Shown: positions 46,654 through 54,284 of the stretch, piece after piece
How positions within the stretch are numbered: position 1 is the stretch's first letter
Layout: every line of letters begins with the position of its first letter
Assembly (NCBI GenBank): GCA_944326235.1
Contig: CALVDH010000019.1
Location: 1-55,160, forward strand
DNA length: 55,160 nucleotides
Source: an uncultured Bacteroidales bacterium
GTDB lineage: Bacteria > Bacteroidota > Bacteroidia > Bacteroidales > UBA932
Direction: 5' to 3'
The notes under the pieces: generated by a model
The model's database searches: none
Seen by the model: only the letters and a program-made list of their open reading frames with translations
Told to the model about the DNA's origin: nothing
Translations under genes and position numbers: made by a program

Positions 46654-46705
46654 CCGTAAGTACTGCAGCGGGGGTGTTTTGTATGGGTGCTCGCCTGCTT
46701 ACCGT
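46653..46705. mobile_element. Short relative of the 168-bp RAYT-associated element
   Basis: Starts TCCGTAAGTACTGC and ends GCCTGCTTACCGT, so the ACGGTAAG-type ends are kept, but only 53 bp in all. Contains GGGGTGTTTTGTA like the left part of the long copies. It lies 10 bp past the porin stop codon and right behind the thioredoxin terminator. Confidence 0.55.
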
Positions 46706-46715
46706 TGGCCTTGTA

Positions 46716-47819
46716 TCAGAAGCCGACCTGGAGCTGTGTGATGATCATGTGCGAGGAGGGGATGCCGCTGTAGACCCCCTGGCTGTTACTGGAACGCTGC
46801 TGATAGACGTACTGCGCCTGAAGGCGGCATTTGCGGTAGAAGTTCCACTGCAGTCCGAAGATGTAGCTGCACTGCCAGTCGCTCAGGGCGATATTCCGGT
46901 CCAGATAATCCACAGATGCCACGATGTCGAGAAAATGAGTGGCGGAGCCCACGAGGGTGGCGTAGGCGCCCCGGCTCCGGACGGATGCGTCGAGACCTTC
47001 CATGTATTCGCTCCTGAGATACATCGGTCCTGCCTCCATCTCCAGGCCTGCGCTCCACCTGTCCCTGCGGTATGTCTCCCCGGCCTTGAATGTCCCGTAG
47101 GGGCTGTCCGCCTTCGCGGTGCCCTCTCCTAAGTAGACGGAGCCGTGCACCTTGAGAAAGCTGACCGGCCTGAGGGCGAGGCTTGCCACTATGTCCTTCC
47201 GGTTGTTGGTCTCGGCCGTATTGGACGGCTCACCGCTGAAGACGCCGACCCTGTATTCTATCAGATTGCGGTTGTCCTTGCCTATTTTCAGAAATTCGCC
47301 TCCCACTTCCAGTCCCAGGTCCCTGCCGGCTCCCGCCCCGAAGCATATGTCCGATCCGTCGATACCCGCAAGATACTGGACTGCCTGCGCGCCCTTTATT
47401 ATTTCCAGGACGGAGGGAGACATATTGCTCTCGATCGTGAAGGGGGTCTTGTACTGTCCGAGCCGGATGTAGAACGCATCCACTGGGCGGTATCTGACGA
47501 AGAGCTCATGCAGCTTGAATTTGGACACGTCGGCCATGAAGTAGAGGTCCAGATGCCTGACGGGCCTGATGTCGGCGATGATCATTGCCCTGTACAGATT
47601 GAACTTGTTGAAGGCCCCGTCATGTGCCATGTCGTAGGTGTCGTACTGGTATCCGGCCTGGGCATAGCCGCTTACGCTTACTTTTTCCGAGAGGAAACGG
47701 ACTAGTTTGCTGTCTTTCCGGTCATCTGTTACGGTGCTGAGGGTGTCGGTAGCCGCAGAGGAGCTGATGCATGCAGCGGCGGTCAGGATCAGGGTGAGGA
47801 TGGTGGCCTTGAGGTGCAT
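46716..47819 (-). CDS. Phosphate-selective porin O/P-like outer-membrane protein
   Basis: 367 aa from ATG 47819. Signal peptide (residues 1-24, ending SSSA) then a beta barrel (VSGYAQAGYQYDTYDMAHDG, YFMADVSKFKLHELFVRYRP, RLGQYKTPF) matching OprO/OprP porins, ending in a C-terminal strand with final phenylalanine (IITQLQVGF). Phosphate selectivity is not proven by sequence. The upstream in-frame ATG at 47903 is rejected because the promoter (TTG 47901-47903, TATTTTTG 47873-47880, minus strand) lies between. Confidence 0.8.
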   Translation of the reverse strand: MHLKATILTLILTAAACISSSAATDTLSTVTDDRKDSKLVRFLSEKVSVSGYAQAGYQYDTYDMAHDGAFNKFNLYRAMIIADIRPVRHLDLYFMADVSKFKLHELFVRYRPVDAFYIRLGQYKTPFTIESNMSPSVLEIIKGAQAVQYLAGIDGSDICFGAGAGRDLGLEVGGEFLKIGKDNRNLIEYRVGVFSGEPSNTAETNNRKDIVASLALRPVSFLKVHGSVYLGEGTAKADSPYGTFKAGETYRRDRWSAGLEMEAGPMYLRSEYMEGLDASVRSRGAYATLVGSATHFLDIVASVDYLDRNIALSDWQCSYIFGLQWNFYRKCRLQAQYVYQQRSSNSQGVYSGIPSSHMIITQLQVGF

Positions 47820-47872
47820 GACTGTAGGGTGTTGTAGCTGAGTTGATGAATCGGTTTTGTGTTTCAGGGCTG

Positions 47873-47903
47873 CAAAAATAGGAAAAGACTCCGGAATATG
47901 CAA
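47873..47903 (-). promoter_or_regulatory. Full promoter for the porin gene
   Basis: Minus-strand TTG (47901-47903) and TATTTTTG (47873-47880), spacer 20 bp. Fixes the porin start at 47819. Confidence 0.65.
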
Positions 47904-47917
47904 CAGCCCTGCCGGCC

Positions 47918-49003
47918 CTACAGCCTCAGCCGTCCGAAGTGCAGTATGCCTTCCGTATCCTCAGTCAGGGCGTAGATGGTGTTCTCTGGCCCGTCATAGC
48001 ACAGTTTCACGATTGTCATGTCTGTCCGTATGAGCTCTAAAGGACGGCCCTCCCGGTCGAACACAGCGATGTCTGAGTAGATCAGTCCCATGTCAGGCGT
48101 ATAGTCGTCGTAGTATCTCTGTACGGGAGTGTGTCCGTCGTAGGCGGTGTAGATCCTGTCGTCGGTGCAGCAGATGTCGGCGAATCCTGCGATGGTGTTC
48201 TCGTTGAAATCATAGGTGTACTCCAGCGCCTCGATGTCCGGCTTCACGAAGTACCGGATACCGGCAGGTTCCAGCCGGTCATCATCTATGGAGAATATCT
48301 GCAGTACGGCTCCGTAGAACGTGCCTATGACACACCGGCTGCCGTCGGGCGAGAGATCCAAGACGGAATTCCAGTACAGGTATTCGTTCATGCGTCCGGT
48401 TTCGTCCGGTATTTCCTGGAGAGTGTGCCGGGACAGAACGTTTCCGTCAAGGTTCTGGAGCAGCAGCTCTATCGGGAGCTCATCGTCCACCGCGGCGGTG
48501 AACCCGGCCTTGCATGTCTGGTTGAGCAGTATGCCGTCTCCGATGTAGATGCACAGGTTTGTCCTGCCGGTCCCCTCCATTTTTATCTCTCTGACGGGAT
48601 AGCTGCTGTGAATGAGCGAGTCCACCGGGAAGCACTGCATGAGGTTCTGCGTCAGGTCGTAGTAGTACAGAGTGTCGTTCCGCAGGGACGGTGCCCTGTT
48701 CCCCTGGATGGTCTCGCCCGGTCCGCGTCCTTCACGGATGGCACCGGCGACCGGAGCACCTGTGTGCTTGTCGTAGATATGCAGCGTTTTCCGGGTCTGC
48801 ATGTTGAGTGCAGGCAGCACCAGCCAGTCCTTGTATACGTAAAGATCCTGAGCGGTATTGAAGAGCAGCCCGTCACCGAGTATCTCGAAACAGGCCTCCC
48901 TCTCGACAGGAAATACGGGCGGCTCGTATCTGATATTGTTCCGGCCGCAGCCGGTCAGGAGCAGTGATGTCACCAGAAGTGCGGGTGTGAGCAGACGTTT
49001 CAT
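47918..49003 (-). CDS. Lipoprotein with 6-bladed beta-propeller (BF3164/DUF4221-like)
   Basis: 361 aa from ATG 49003. Lipobox LLLTGCG. The body shows repeated blade strands (DLYVYKDWLVLPALNMQTRK, LRNDTLYYYDLTQN, VLDLSPDGSRCVIG) as in TolB-like 6-bladed propeller lipoproteins common in Bacteroidota. Ligand unknown. The in-frame ATG at 49027 lies in the promoter box (minus-strand TAAATTTG, 49025-49032) and is rejected. Ends 15 bp from the porin promoter region; divergent from the ATP-grasp gene. Confidence 0.7.
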   Translation of the reverse strand: MKRLLTPALLVTSLLLTGCGRNNIRYEPPVFPVEREACFEILGDGLLFNTAQDLYVYKDWLVLPALNMQTRKTLHIYDKHTGAPVAGAIREGRGPGETIQGNRAPSLRNDTLYYYDLTQNLMQCFPVDSLIHSSYPVREIKMEGTGRTNLCIYIGDGILLNQTCKAGFTAAVDDELPIELLLQNLDGNVLSRHTLQEIPDETGRMNEYLYWNSVLDLSPDGSRCVIGTFYGAVLQIFSIDDDRLEPAGIRYFVKPDIEALEYTYDFNENTIAGFADICCTDDRIYTAYDGHTPVQRYYDDYTPDMGLIYSDIAVFDREGRPLELIRTDMTIVKLCYDGPENTIYALTEDTEGILHFGRLRL

Positions 49004-49024
49004 GGCAGTTTTAGTGTTATTCGC

Positions 49025-49032
49025 CAAATTTA
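49025..49032 (-). promoter_or_regulatory. -7 promoter box for the propeller lipoprotein
   Basis: Minus-strand TAAATTTG, 21 bp before ATG 49003. On the plus strand TATTTTCG at 49047-49054 may be the weak -7 box of the divergent ATP-grasp gene. Confidence 0.5.
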
Positions 49033-49058
49033 GCGATTATTTTCCATATTTTCGCGTC

Positions 49059-49943
49059 ATGGAAAAAAGAGGTCTGCTGATATACCCCTCGACGACTCCC
49101 CGGGGGAACAATGCTTTCGGCTGGTTCCGGGAGGCGGCTGCCCGTCACGGGATGTCGGTCGAGGTGCTGTTCTATGACGCTCCGGCGGCTGAGGCTCCCG
49201 CGGGCGCTCCGGCCTGGAAGCCGGATTTCGTGCTGATGCGGGGGTACAATATCGCCCTGTCGCGGTGGTACGGGGTTCAGGGTGTGCCGGTGCTGAATGC
49301 CCCCGAGGCGATGATCCTCTGCCGGGACAAGCTCCGCTGCGGGGAGGTTCTGGCAGCTGCCGGGGTGCCGGTGCCGGGGGCATTGTCCTCTGAGAAGGCC
49401 CGGAGCGGGGACGCATTTCCATTTATCCTCAAGCTCAATTTCGGGTCGAAGGGGGAGAATGTCTTCCTCGTCCGCAATGCCCTGGAATACCGTTCCGCGC
49501 TGGAGGCGTGCCGGCGGGAGGAGGTTCTGCGCTTAGAGGCATTGTCCCGGGGAATCAGCGAGTTCGGGGAGACGCCGGAGGAGGTCCGCCGCGGCTGTGT
49601 GCCGGTGCTGCAGGAGTTCGTGGCCACGAGCAGCGGACGGGACATCCGGGTGTGGGTGACGGGGAACGAGGTGGCCGGTCATGTGCTGCGGTACAATCCC
49701 TCGAGCTTCAAGTCCAATTTCGCCGCCGGGGGCTCCTTCCGTCAGATTCCGTTGCCTCCCGCCGCTGCTTCTCTCGCCGTGGCTGCTGCCCGTGCCTGCG
49801 GGCTCTTCTTCGCGGGGGTGGACCTGCTGTTCGACGGTCATAACGGCTTCAAGGTCTGCGAGGTCAACGGCAATGCCGGCTTCCGCACCGCCTCGGCCGA
49901 CATTCCCGACGCGCTGTTCCGCAATCTCGCCCGCGTCCTATGA
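49059..49943 (+). CDS. ATP-grasp enzyme, RimK-like
   Basis: 294 aa from ATG 49059. ATP-grasp pattern: substrate-binding N-domain (LLIYPSTTPRGNNAFGWFRE), ILCRDKLRCGEVLAAAGVPV, the ATP lysine in FILKLNFGSKGENVFLV, and metal ligands in LQEFVATSSGRDIRVWV and FKVCEVNGNAGF. RimK relatives ligate glutamate or other amino acids to a carboxylate (proteins, coenzyme F420, cyanophycin). The substrate here is unknown. The frame is open upstream, but the ATG at 49059 gives the canonical N-terminus. A 168-bp element begins 67 bp after its stop. Confidence 0.8.
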   Translation: MEKRGLLIYPSTTPRGNNAFGWFREAAARHGMSVEVLFYDAPAAEAPAGAPAWKPDFVLMRGYNIALSRWYGVQGVPVLNAPEAMILCRDKLRCGEVLAAAGVPVPGALSSEKARSGDAFPFILKLNFGSKGENVFLVRNALEYRSALEACRREEVLRLEALSRGISEFGETPEEVRRGCVPVLQEFVATSSGRDIRVWVTGNEVAGHVLRYNPSSFKSNFAAGGSFRQIPLPPAAASLAVAAARACGLFFAGVDLLFDGHNGFKVCEVNGNAGFRTASADIPDALFRNLARVL

Positions 49944-50010
49944 CCAACCAGTGCGTCCTGAGATGGCCGGGAGTATTCCTGTTCTGTAATCTTGCCCACG
50001 CCCTCTGGCG

Positions 50011-50178
50011 ATGGTAAGCAGTGCGGCAGGGTGTTTTTGCAAACGCTCAGTGATCAGCGTGTTACGGTAAGGGTGTGATCTTTTCGGGATGTTGTGAGGG
50101 GGCGAAAAGATCATGTGTGATTCGCATCGTTCTGAATGTCAATGTTTTGCAAAATAGAGGTGCGTCACATCTTACCGT
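50011..50178. mobile_element. 168-bp RAYT-associated element, copy A
   Basis: Begins ATGGTAAGCAG and ends CTTACCGT. Inside are GATCTTTTCG (50077-50086) and CGAAAAGATC (50103-50112), a perfect 10-bp stem with a 16-nt loop. Shared blocks with copy B: GGTAAGCAG, TTTTTG, CTCAG, GGGTGTG, GTTGTGA, GCGAAA, GTGCGTCA and CTTAC. It lies 36 bp from the RAYT stop codon. Confidence 0.8.
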
Positions 50179-50214
50179 TGCGGGAACCGGCGGCTCAGAG
50201 CCGGATTTGGGCTT

Positions 50215-51165
50215 CTATCCTTGAGGGTTGTGATCCTGGCTGTTCTGAGCCAGTCCGTTCTGCACCGGACTGTTCTGGCCTGGAGCGCTTTGGCCGTGGT
50301 GGAAGACTTGTCCGAGCAGACTGATGCTGGTGTGGGTGAGGCGTGCCAGCTGCTTGATGCCCAGGCCGTATTGTTTCCGGAGGATGTCTGCCAGCTGATA
50401 CTTCTCGTCTATGCTGAGTGCGTCGGGAGAAGACTTGCTGAATATTTCGCTGCAGAGGTTCGTGACGGTGGAGGCCATCTCGCTGTCAGTGTAGCGGGCC
50501 CGCCGGAGGATTCCGGATGACAGCTCCATCTCCATACTGTCGTTGCGCGAGAGGAAGTAGAGCATCCTGACGGGGCTGCGGAATATCTCCTCGACGGCGC
50601 GGTAGTCAACGTAGCATCTAGGGCATATGAGTCCGTCGGCCGTTACGGTGTAGTGTCCAGGCAGCTGTCCGCGGGTACGGAACAGTTTCTGCTGCCGCCG
50701 CTTGCTCATGTGTGCGATATCTGTGACCGGCCGGTTGACTGTCAGCGTGTTGCCGTCGTTGAAATACAGAGGACCGGAGCTCCATCGGTAATGCGTCGGG
50801 AGGACGGCCAGTCCGGCTGCGGGAGGGTTGCGCAAGACGTAGGCAATCGCTCGTTTAAGGTACTCGGTATCGTCAATTTCTTTCATGCAGATGTCTGCGC
50901 GCCTCATGTCGGCCAGGGTGAAAAGTCGCTTCCGGTAGGCCTTGATGAACCCGCCGCAATCCTCTTCAGTGCCGTGGGCTATGAAATGGACGTGGTTGTC
51001 CATCAGACAGAAAGCGTGCATGGATATGTCTTTGTCAGCCATGCATACCGGAATGCTGTTCATTCCGAAAATGTAATCGGTGTCAGTCTTGAAAATGATT
51101 TCCTTTTCCAGTCCGGCTGTGCAGATGTGCCGGAAATGTTTCTCCTGCTCCATAATCTTTCGCAT
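50215..51165 (-). CDS. RAYT-like HUH/Y1 transposase with C-terminal helical domain
   Basis: 316 aa (ATG 51165, or MEQEKHF at 51153). The IS200-like Y1 domain (residues about 10-190) carries the HUH motif H58-V-H60 in MDNHVHFIAHG, a candidate nucleophile Y77 in FIKAYRKRL, and the RAYT hallmark AIAYVLRNPPAAGLAVLPTHYRWSSG. After about residue 235 a helical segment (LSIDEKYQLADILRKQYGLG, IKQLARLTHTSISLLGQVF) looks like a DnaA-C/HTH domain; the last 30 residues are Gln/Asn/Gly-rich. Such enzymes nick and move short palindromic elements as single strands. It is flanked symmetrically by 168-bp elements A and B. A short hairpin (GGCTC-A-GAGCC) follows the stop. Confidence 0.82.
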   Translation of the reverse strand: MRKIMEQEKHFRHICTAGLEKEIIFKTDTDYIFGMNSIPVCMADKDISMHAFCLMDNHVHFIAHGTEEDCGGFIKAYRKRLFTLADMRRADICMKEIDDTEYLKRAIAYVLRNPPAAGLAVLPTHYRWSSGPLYFNDGNTLTVNRPVTDIAHMSKRRQQKLFRTRGQLPGHYTVTADGLICPRCYVDYRAVEEIFRSPVRMLYFLSRNDSMEMELSSGILRRARYTDSEMASTVTNLCSEIFSKSSPDALSIDEKYQLADILRKQYGLGIKQLARLTHTSISLLGQVFHHGQSAPGQNSPVQNGLAQNSQDHNPQG

Positions 51166-51218
51166 CTATCGGTTAATGACTGCCTCAAAGTTAGGAATTA
51201 TATTCTGACTGTGCAACA

Positions 51219-51386
51219 ACGGTAAGCAGAGGCGCGGGTACTTTTTGTAATCACTCAGAAGTCAGAGGGTTAAGAAAGAGGGGTGTGCTTGCCGGTGGGT
51301 TGTGAAGGCGCGAAAGATTCTCGTTGTGTCGGTAATGCTGTGAAAAATAGTTGATTATGAAAATGGGGTGCGTCAGTACTTACGGT
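51219..51386. mobile_element. 168-bp RAYT-associated element, copy B
   Basis: Begins ACGGTAAGCAG and ends CTTACGGT. Aligns along its whole length with copy A with few shifts. The central stem (CTTGCCG against GCGAAAG) is weaker than in A. The right end supplies the last codons and the TAA stop of pgeF (51380-51382). Confidence 0.8.
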
Positions 51387-52318
51387 AATTCCTTGGAGGG
51401 TTCGGGCGATGGGCTGGGATTGAGCATGATGGTATTGACGGTACGGCCGCAGGAGGGGCCTTCGCGGCGGGCTGAGAAGAAGCCGGGGTGGGTGTAGGTG
51501 TCGATGCCGGAGATGAGGATGTTGGCGTCGTGGACACCGGCCCGGATGAGGGTCAGGCGGACGGCCTGGGGGAGGTCGATGTGGAGGCCGCCGGACATGG
51601 AGCCGGGGATGCGCGGGCCGCGGTCGGTGATGAGCCGGATTGTGTGATTGTCGATTGGTGAAGAGTCTGTGCTGCCGGTGATTTCCAGGGGGAAGTTGTG
51701 AACAAGGCAGGATGAATGTTGCGTGAATGATGCGTCTTCCCTTGTATGCGGCTGGGTGGTGGATGCATGTGTGTGCGTGGCAGTCCGGGCTTTCTCAGAT
51801 CCATCAGTGCTATGCATTATCGGTAGTGGCGACGGCGAGCATGTCTCCGGAAATCCGGCGGCGAGGAAGGCATCGGCGACTTCCGGGCCTACCTGGAAGC
51901 TGTCCGGACCGATGCCGGGACCGATTACCGCTATGATGTCGGCGGCACGGGTGCCGTATTTGGAAGCCATTACAGCCAGGGTCTTAGCTGCGATTTTCAG
52001 AACCGTACCCTTCCAGCCGGAATGTACTGCCGCCACTACCCGCCGTACCGGATCGTACATCAGTACCGGTATGCAGTCAGCCGTCCGGGCCCCTATCGCA
52101 ACGCCCGGCACGTCCGTCACCAGCGCGTCATAGCCCTCCAGTTCCTCTCGAGTCGTGCCGGCCGAAGTCACCACGGCCACCCGGTCTCCGTGCACCTGAT
52201 GCGCCTGCACCACCCTCATCGGCAGCACGGCGTCCCTCAGCGGGGAGAACGCCGTCACTTCAGGGGCTATCTCATACCGCAGCAGGCCGTTGTGATTCTC
52301 TGTCAATATCTGTCTCAT
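51380..52318 (-). CDS. pgeF: Polyphenol oxidase/purine nucleoside phosphorylase family protein (YfiH/PgeF, laccase domain)
   Basis: 312 aa. The Cu/Zn-ligand motifs of the family are present: QAHQVHGD, TADCIPVLMYD and VAAVHSGWKG. Homologs have been assigned purine nucleoside phosphorylase or adenosine deaminase activity, and a peptidoglycan-editing role (PgeF) in E. coli. Usual length is about 250-270; here an insertion of about 75 residues rich in Thr, His, Ser and Pro (about 160-235, containing TATHTHASTTQPHTREDASF) is present before LHIDLPQAVRLTL. The C-terminal ELP and stop lie in the end of element B. Confidence 0.8.
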   Translation of the reverse strand: MRQILTENHNGLLRYEIAPEVTAFSPLRDAVLPMRVVQAHQVHGDRVAVVTSAGTTREELEGYDALVTDVPGVAIGARTADCIPVLMYDPVRRVVAAVHSGWKGTVLKIAAKTLAVMASKYGTRAADIIAVIGPGIGPDSFQVGPEVADAFLAAGFPETCSPSPLPIMHSTDGSEKARTATHTHASTTQPHTREDASFTQHSSCLVHNFPLEITGSTDSSPIDNHTIRLITDRGPRIPGSMSGGLHIDLPQAVRLTLIRAGVHDANILISGIDTYTHPGFFSARREGPSCGRTVNTIMLNPSPSPEPSKELP

Positions 52319-52496
52319 GGTATTGTCGTGCTATTCACCGCGCAAATTTAATAGAATCCCCGGCACGTCGAGTGTGCTGTTCTTGTGTCGGGTCCTCGAA
52401 GTGTCTGTGGTGTGTCTGGAGTGTCTGTAATTAGTGAATTGCTGTAACTGTATGAATATGTGCTTTTTGATTGTTTTATGCCGGAAACAGACAGGA

Positions 52497-52742
52497 CGGT
52501 ACACCTCACAGTCTGTAATTTGATTCTTTGTGCAATGCGTTGATTTGCTGAAAGTTGTCGTGGTTTGTTGCAAACAGACAAGAAACTGTAGATGAGCCCG
52601 GAATTCGGAGAAATGCCGCTATAGTGCGTTTGAACAGGTATTTTTCCTGTGCTCTCCGAATTTCCTTCGGCAGTCTGTTATGCCGTAAAATGGGTATTTG
52701 CTTTAGAATTAGTATTTTATGAGAGGCGGTGACTTACAGACT
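52497..52742. repeat. Array of ACAGACT / AGTCTGT inverted motifs (array II)
   Basis: ACAGAC at 52497-52502 with AGTCTGT at 52520-52526 (span 30 bp); ACAGAC at 52574-52579 with AGTCTGT at 52672-52678 (span 105 bp); then ACAGACT at 52736-52742. The same 30-bp and about 105-bp spans occur in array I at 4735-5095. The 105-bp unit holds a nested stem, AATTCGGAGA with TCTCCGAATT, and inside it ACAGG-N7-CCTGT. In 52319-52496 three TGTCTG copies lie in tandem but no gene is seen. Confidence 0.6.
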
Positions 52743-52807
52743 GTGGGGAGGTTGGAGCGGAAAGAGGTATGAAAGAAGAACGGATTTCGGATGCCCGTTG
52801 AAATGTT

Positions 52808-52842
52808 ATTGCAGGAAATTTCATAAATTGCAGGAAATTTCA
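52808..52842 (+). repeat. Tandem 16-bp direct repeat before the TlpA-like gene
   Basis: ATTGCAGGAAATTTCA at 52808-52823 and 52827-52842, period 19 bp, ending 13 bp before ATG 52856. Could be a regulator site or a leader duplication. Confidence 0.6.
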
Positions 52843-52855
52843 AACGGACCTATTT

Positions 52856-53902
52856 ATGAAAAATCTTTTATCAATAGCGGTGATAGTGGCCGCTACCTTT
52901 TTTCTTGCGGGCTGCGCATCTGGAAGCAAGTATGTAGTCGAGGGCTCCGGCGACCAGCTGGTGGACGGGCACTGGGTATTTCTCGAGGACGGAGCTGACT
53001 GGACGATATTGGATTCGGCGCTGATAGAGAACGGGGCATTCAGGATAGAGGGTGCCGATATGGGGTCGGAAGTGGCATATCTCTATATGGGAGCCAATTC
53101 CGCGCCTTCAGGACTGTATCAGATAAGTGGAATATTTTTCCTTGAACCAGGGACTGTGACTTTGGAGTATGTTCCTGATTTTGAAATGTATTTTGCGCAT
53201 GGGACGCCTCTGAATGACCTTTATTATAAATACATTTTCGGTGGCCTGGAGGGTTACAGCGGACCAATGGATTTGATTAGGGATAACTACAATGTCCTCG
53301 GTCTTCATATTCTCAGCGGAATGTTGATGACCTCTTCCAAGCCGGAGATTGAGAGCGTAATGGCTGAGTTTCCTGATGAGATGAAAGAGCATCCGCTGTA
53401 CATTCAACTGGAGGAATTGCTCGAGCCGATCAAGGCCGACCTCGGAATGCCCTACTGGGACATCGAGGGCAAGGACGTCAAGGGCAATGCGGTGCGGCTC
53501 AGCGATGTGGTGGATCGTGACGGCGTGCGCTACGTGCTGCTGGACCTGTGGGCCTCGTGGTGCGGTCCGTGCCGGGAGGAGAATCCCAATCTGGTCAAGC
53601 AGTATTCCCGTTTCCGCAGCTCCGGTTTTGAAATCTACGGCATGTCTTTCGATAGTAATCCTGAAAGTTGGCGCAAGGCGTTGAAAGAGTTCGGCATGAA
53701 CTGGACCAATGTCATTACGGAATTCCCGGGAGGTCCACGCACAAGCCCCATCTGGGCCGGCTACGGCATGGACGGCATTCCCTGGAACTACCTCATCGAC
53801 GCCTCCACCGGAGAGATCATCGCCAAGAACCTTCGCGGTGAAGCCCTCGCCGCCGAGCTTGAGGCCCTTTTCGCTGCCTCTGCTGGAGCCGAAGTCGAGT
53901 AA
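52856..53902 (+). CDS. TlpA/ResA-like thioredoxin-family lipoprotein with DUF4369-like N-terminus
   Basis: 348 aa. Lipobox FFLAGC with lipidated Cys20. An N-terminal beta-sandwich of the DUF4369 kind (GSGDQLVDGHWVFLEDGA, LIENGAFRIEG) spans to about 130, a helical linker follows, and a TlpA-like redoxin domain starts near 200 with W-C236-G-P-C239-R and the cis-Pro region DGIPWNYLID. Such proteins reduce disulfides or apocytochromes in the envelope. The TAA stop (53900-53902) is the first base of a 168-bp element. Transcribed from the leader with the 16-bp direct repeat; codon use is more mixed than its neighbours in the first half. Confidence 0.82.
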   Translation: MKNLLSIAVIVAATFFLAGCASGSKYVVEGSGDQLVDGHWVFLEDGADWTILDSALIENGAFRIEGADMGSEVAYLYMGANSAPSGLYQISGIFFLEPGTVTLEYVPDFEMYFAHGTPLNDLYYKYIFGGLEGYSGPMDLIRDNYNVLGLHILSGMLMTSSKPEIESVMAEFPDEMKEHPLYIQLEELLEPIKADLGMPYWDIEGKDVKGNAVRLSDVVDRDGVRYVLLDLWASWCGPCREENPNLVKQYSRFRSSGFEIYGMSFDSNPESWRKALKEFGMNWTNVITEFPGGPRTSPIWAGYGMDGIPWNYLIDASTGEIIAKNLRGEALAAELEALFAASAGAEVE

Positions 53903-54069
53903 CGGTAAGCAGTGTGGCGGTGGTTTTTTGTAAATTGCAGTAAATTAGTAATTTGTAAAACAAACGAGGACTTTTCGTAGACCCGGATATCTACGAAAAG
54001 CCCTCGTTGTAATTATAACCTGCGGTGACTCAAGTAGTTGTAAAAAAGCCGCGTTCCCCTGCCTACCGT
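53902..54069. mobile_element. 168-bp RAYT-associated element, copy C
   Basis: Begins ACGGTAAGCAG and ends CTGCCTACCGT, so the two ends form an 11-bp inverted repeat with one mismatch. Same length as A and B. The centre is a long stem: AACGAGGACTTTTCGTAGA (53963-53981) with its inverse at 53990-54008, one mismatch, 8-nt loop; the core CTTTTCG/CGAAAAG is shared with copy A. It starts inside the TAA of the TlpA-like gene. Confidence 0.75.
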
Positions 54070-54128
54070 AAGTCTTCATATATCCCATATAATCGGCATT
54101 GTCCTTGGCATTGTCCTTCGCCCCTTAA

Positions 54129-54168
54129 CCACAACGGCAGCATTTCCCGCGATTTGATGCCGTTGTGG
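54129..54168. repeat. REP-like stem-loop, copy 2
   Basis: CCACAACGGCA (54129-54139) with TGCCGTTGTGG (54158-54168), perfect 11-bp stem, 18-nt loop GCATTTCCCGCGATTTGA. Confidence 0.75.
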
Positions 54169-54233
54169 AACGGCCTTTACCTCCGAACCGTTGCCACAGG
54201 CCCTGTGAACGGCATTGCCTCTTCGTCTATTTG

Positions 54234-54273
54234 CCGCAATGGCAGCATTTCCCGCGATTTGGTGCCGTTGTGG
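54234..54273. repeat. REP-like stem-loop, copy 3
   Basis: CCGCAATGGCA (54234-54244) with TGCCGTTGTGG (54263-54273), same 18-nt loop. The two differences from copy 2 in the left arm both give G-U pairs, so the stem still forms as RNA. Confidence 0.7.
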
Positions 54274-54284
54274 TAAGCTCCTTT

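Noticed and set aside
46653..46705. Part of the thioredoxin terminator
   Set aside because: The terminator is complete at 46626-46653; the following 53 bp share ends with the 168-bp elements, so they are listed separately.
52331..52581. Two overlapping minus-strand frames of 77-80 codons upstream of pgeF
   Set aside because: No recognisable features, AT-rich and Ser/Thr/Gln-biased, and they overlap the second palindrome array.
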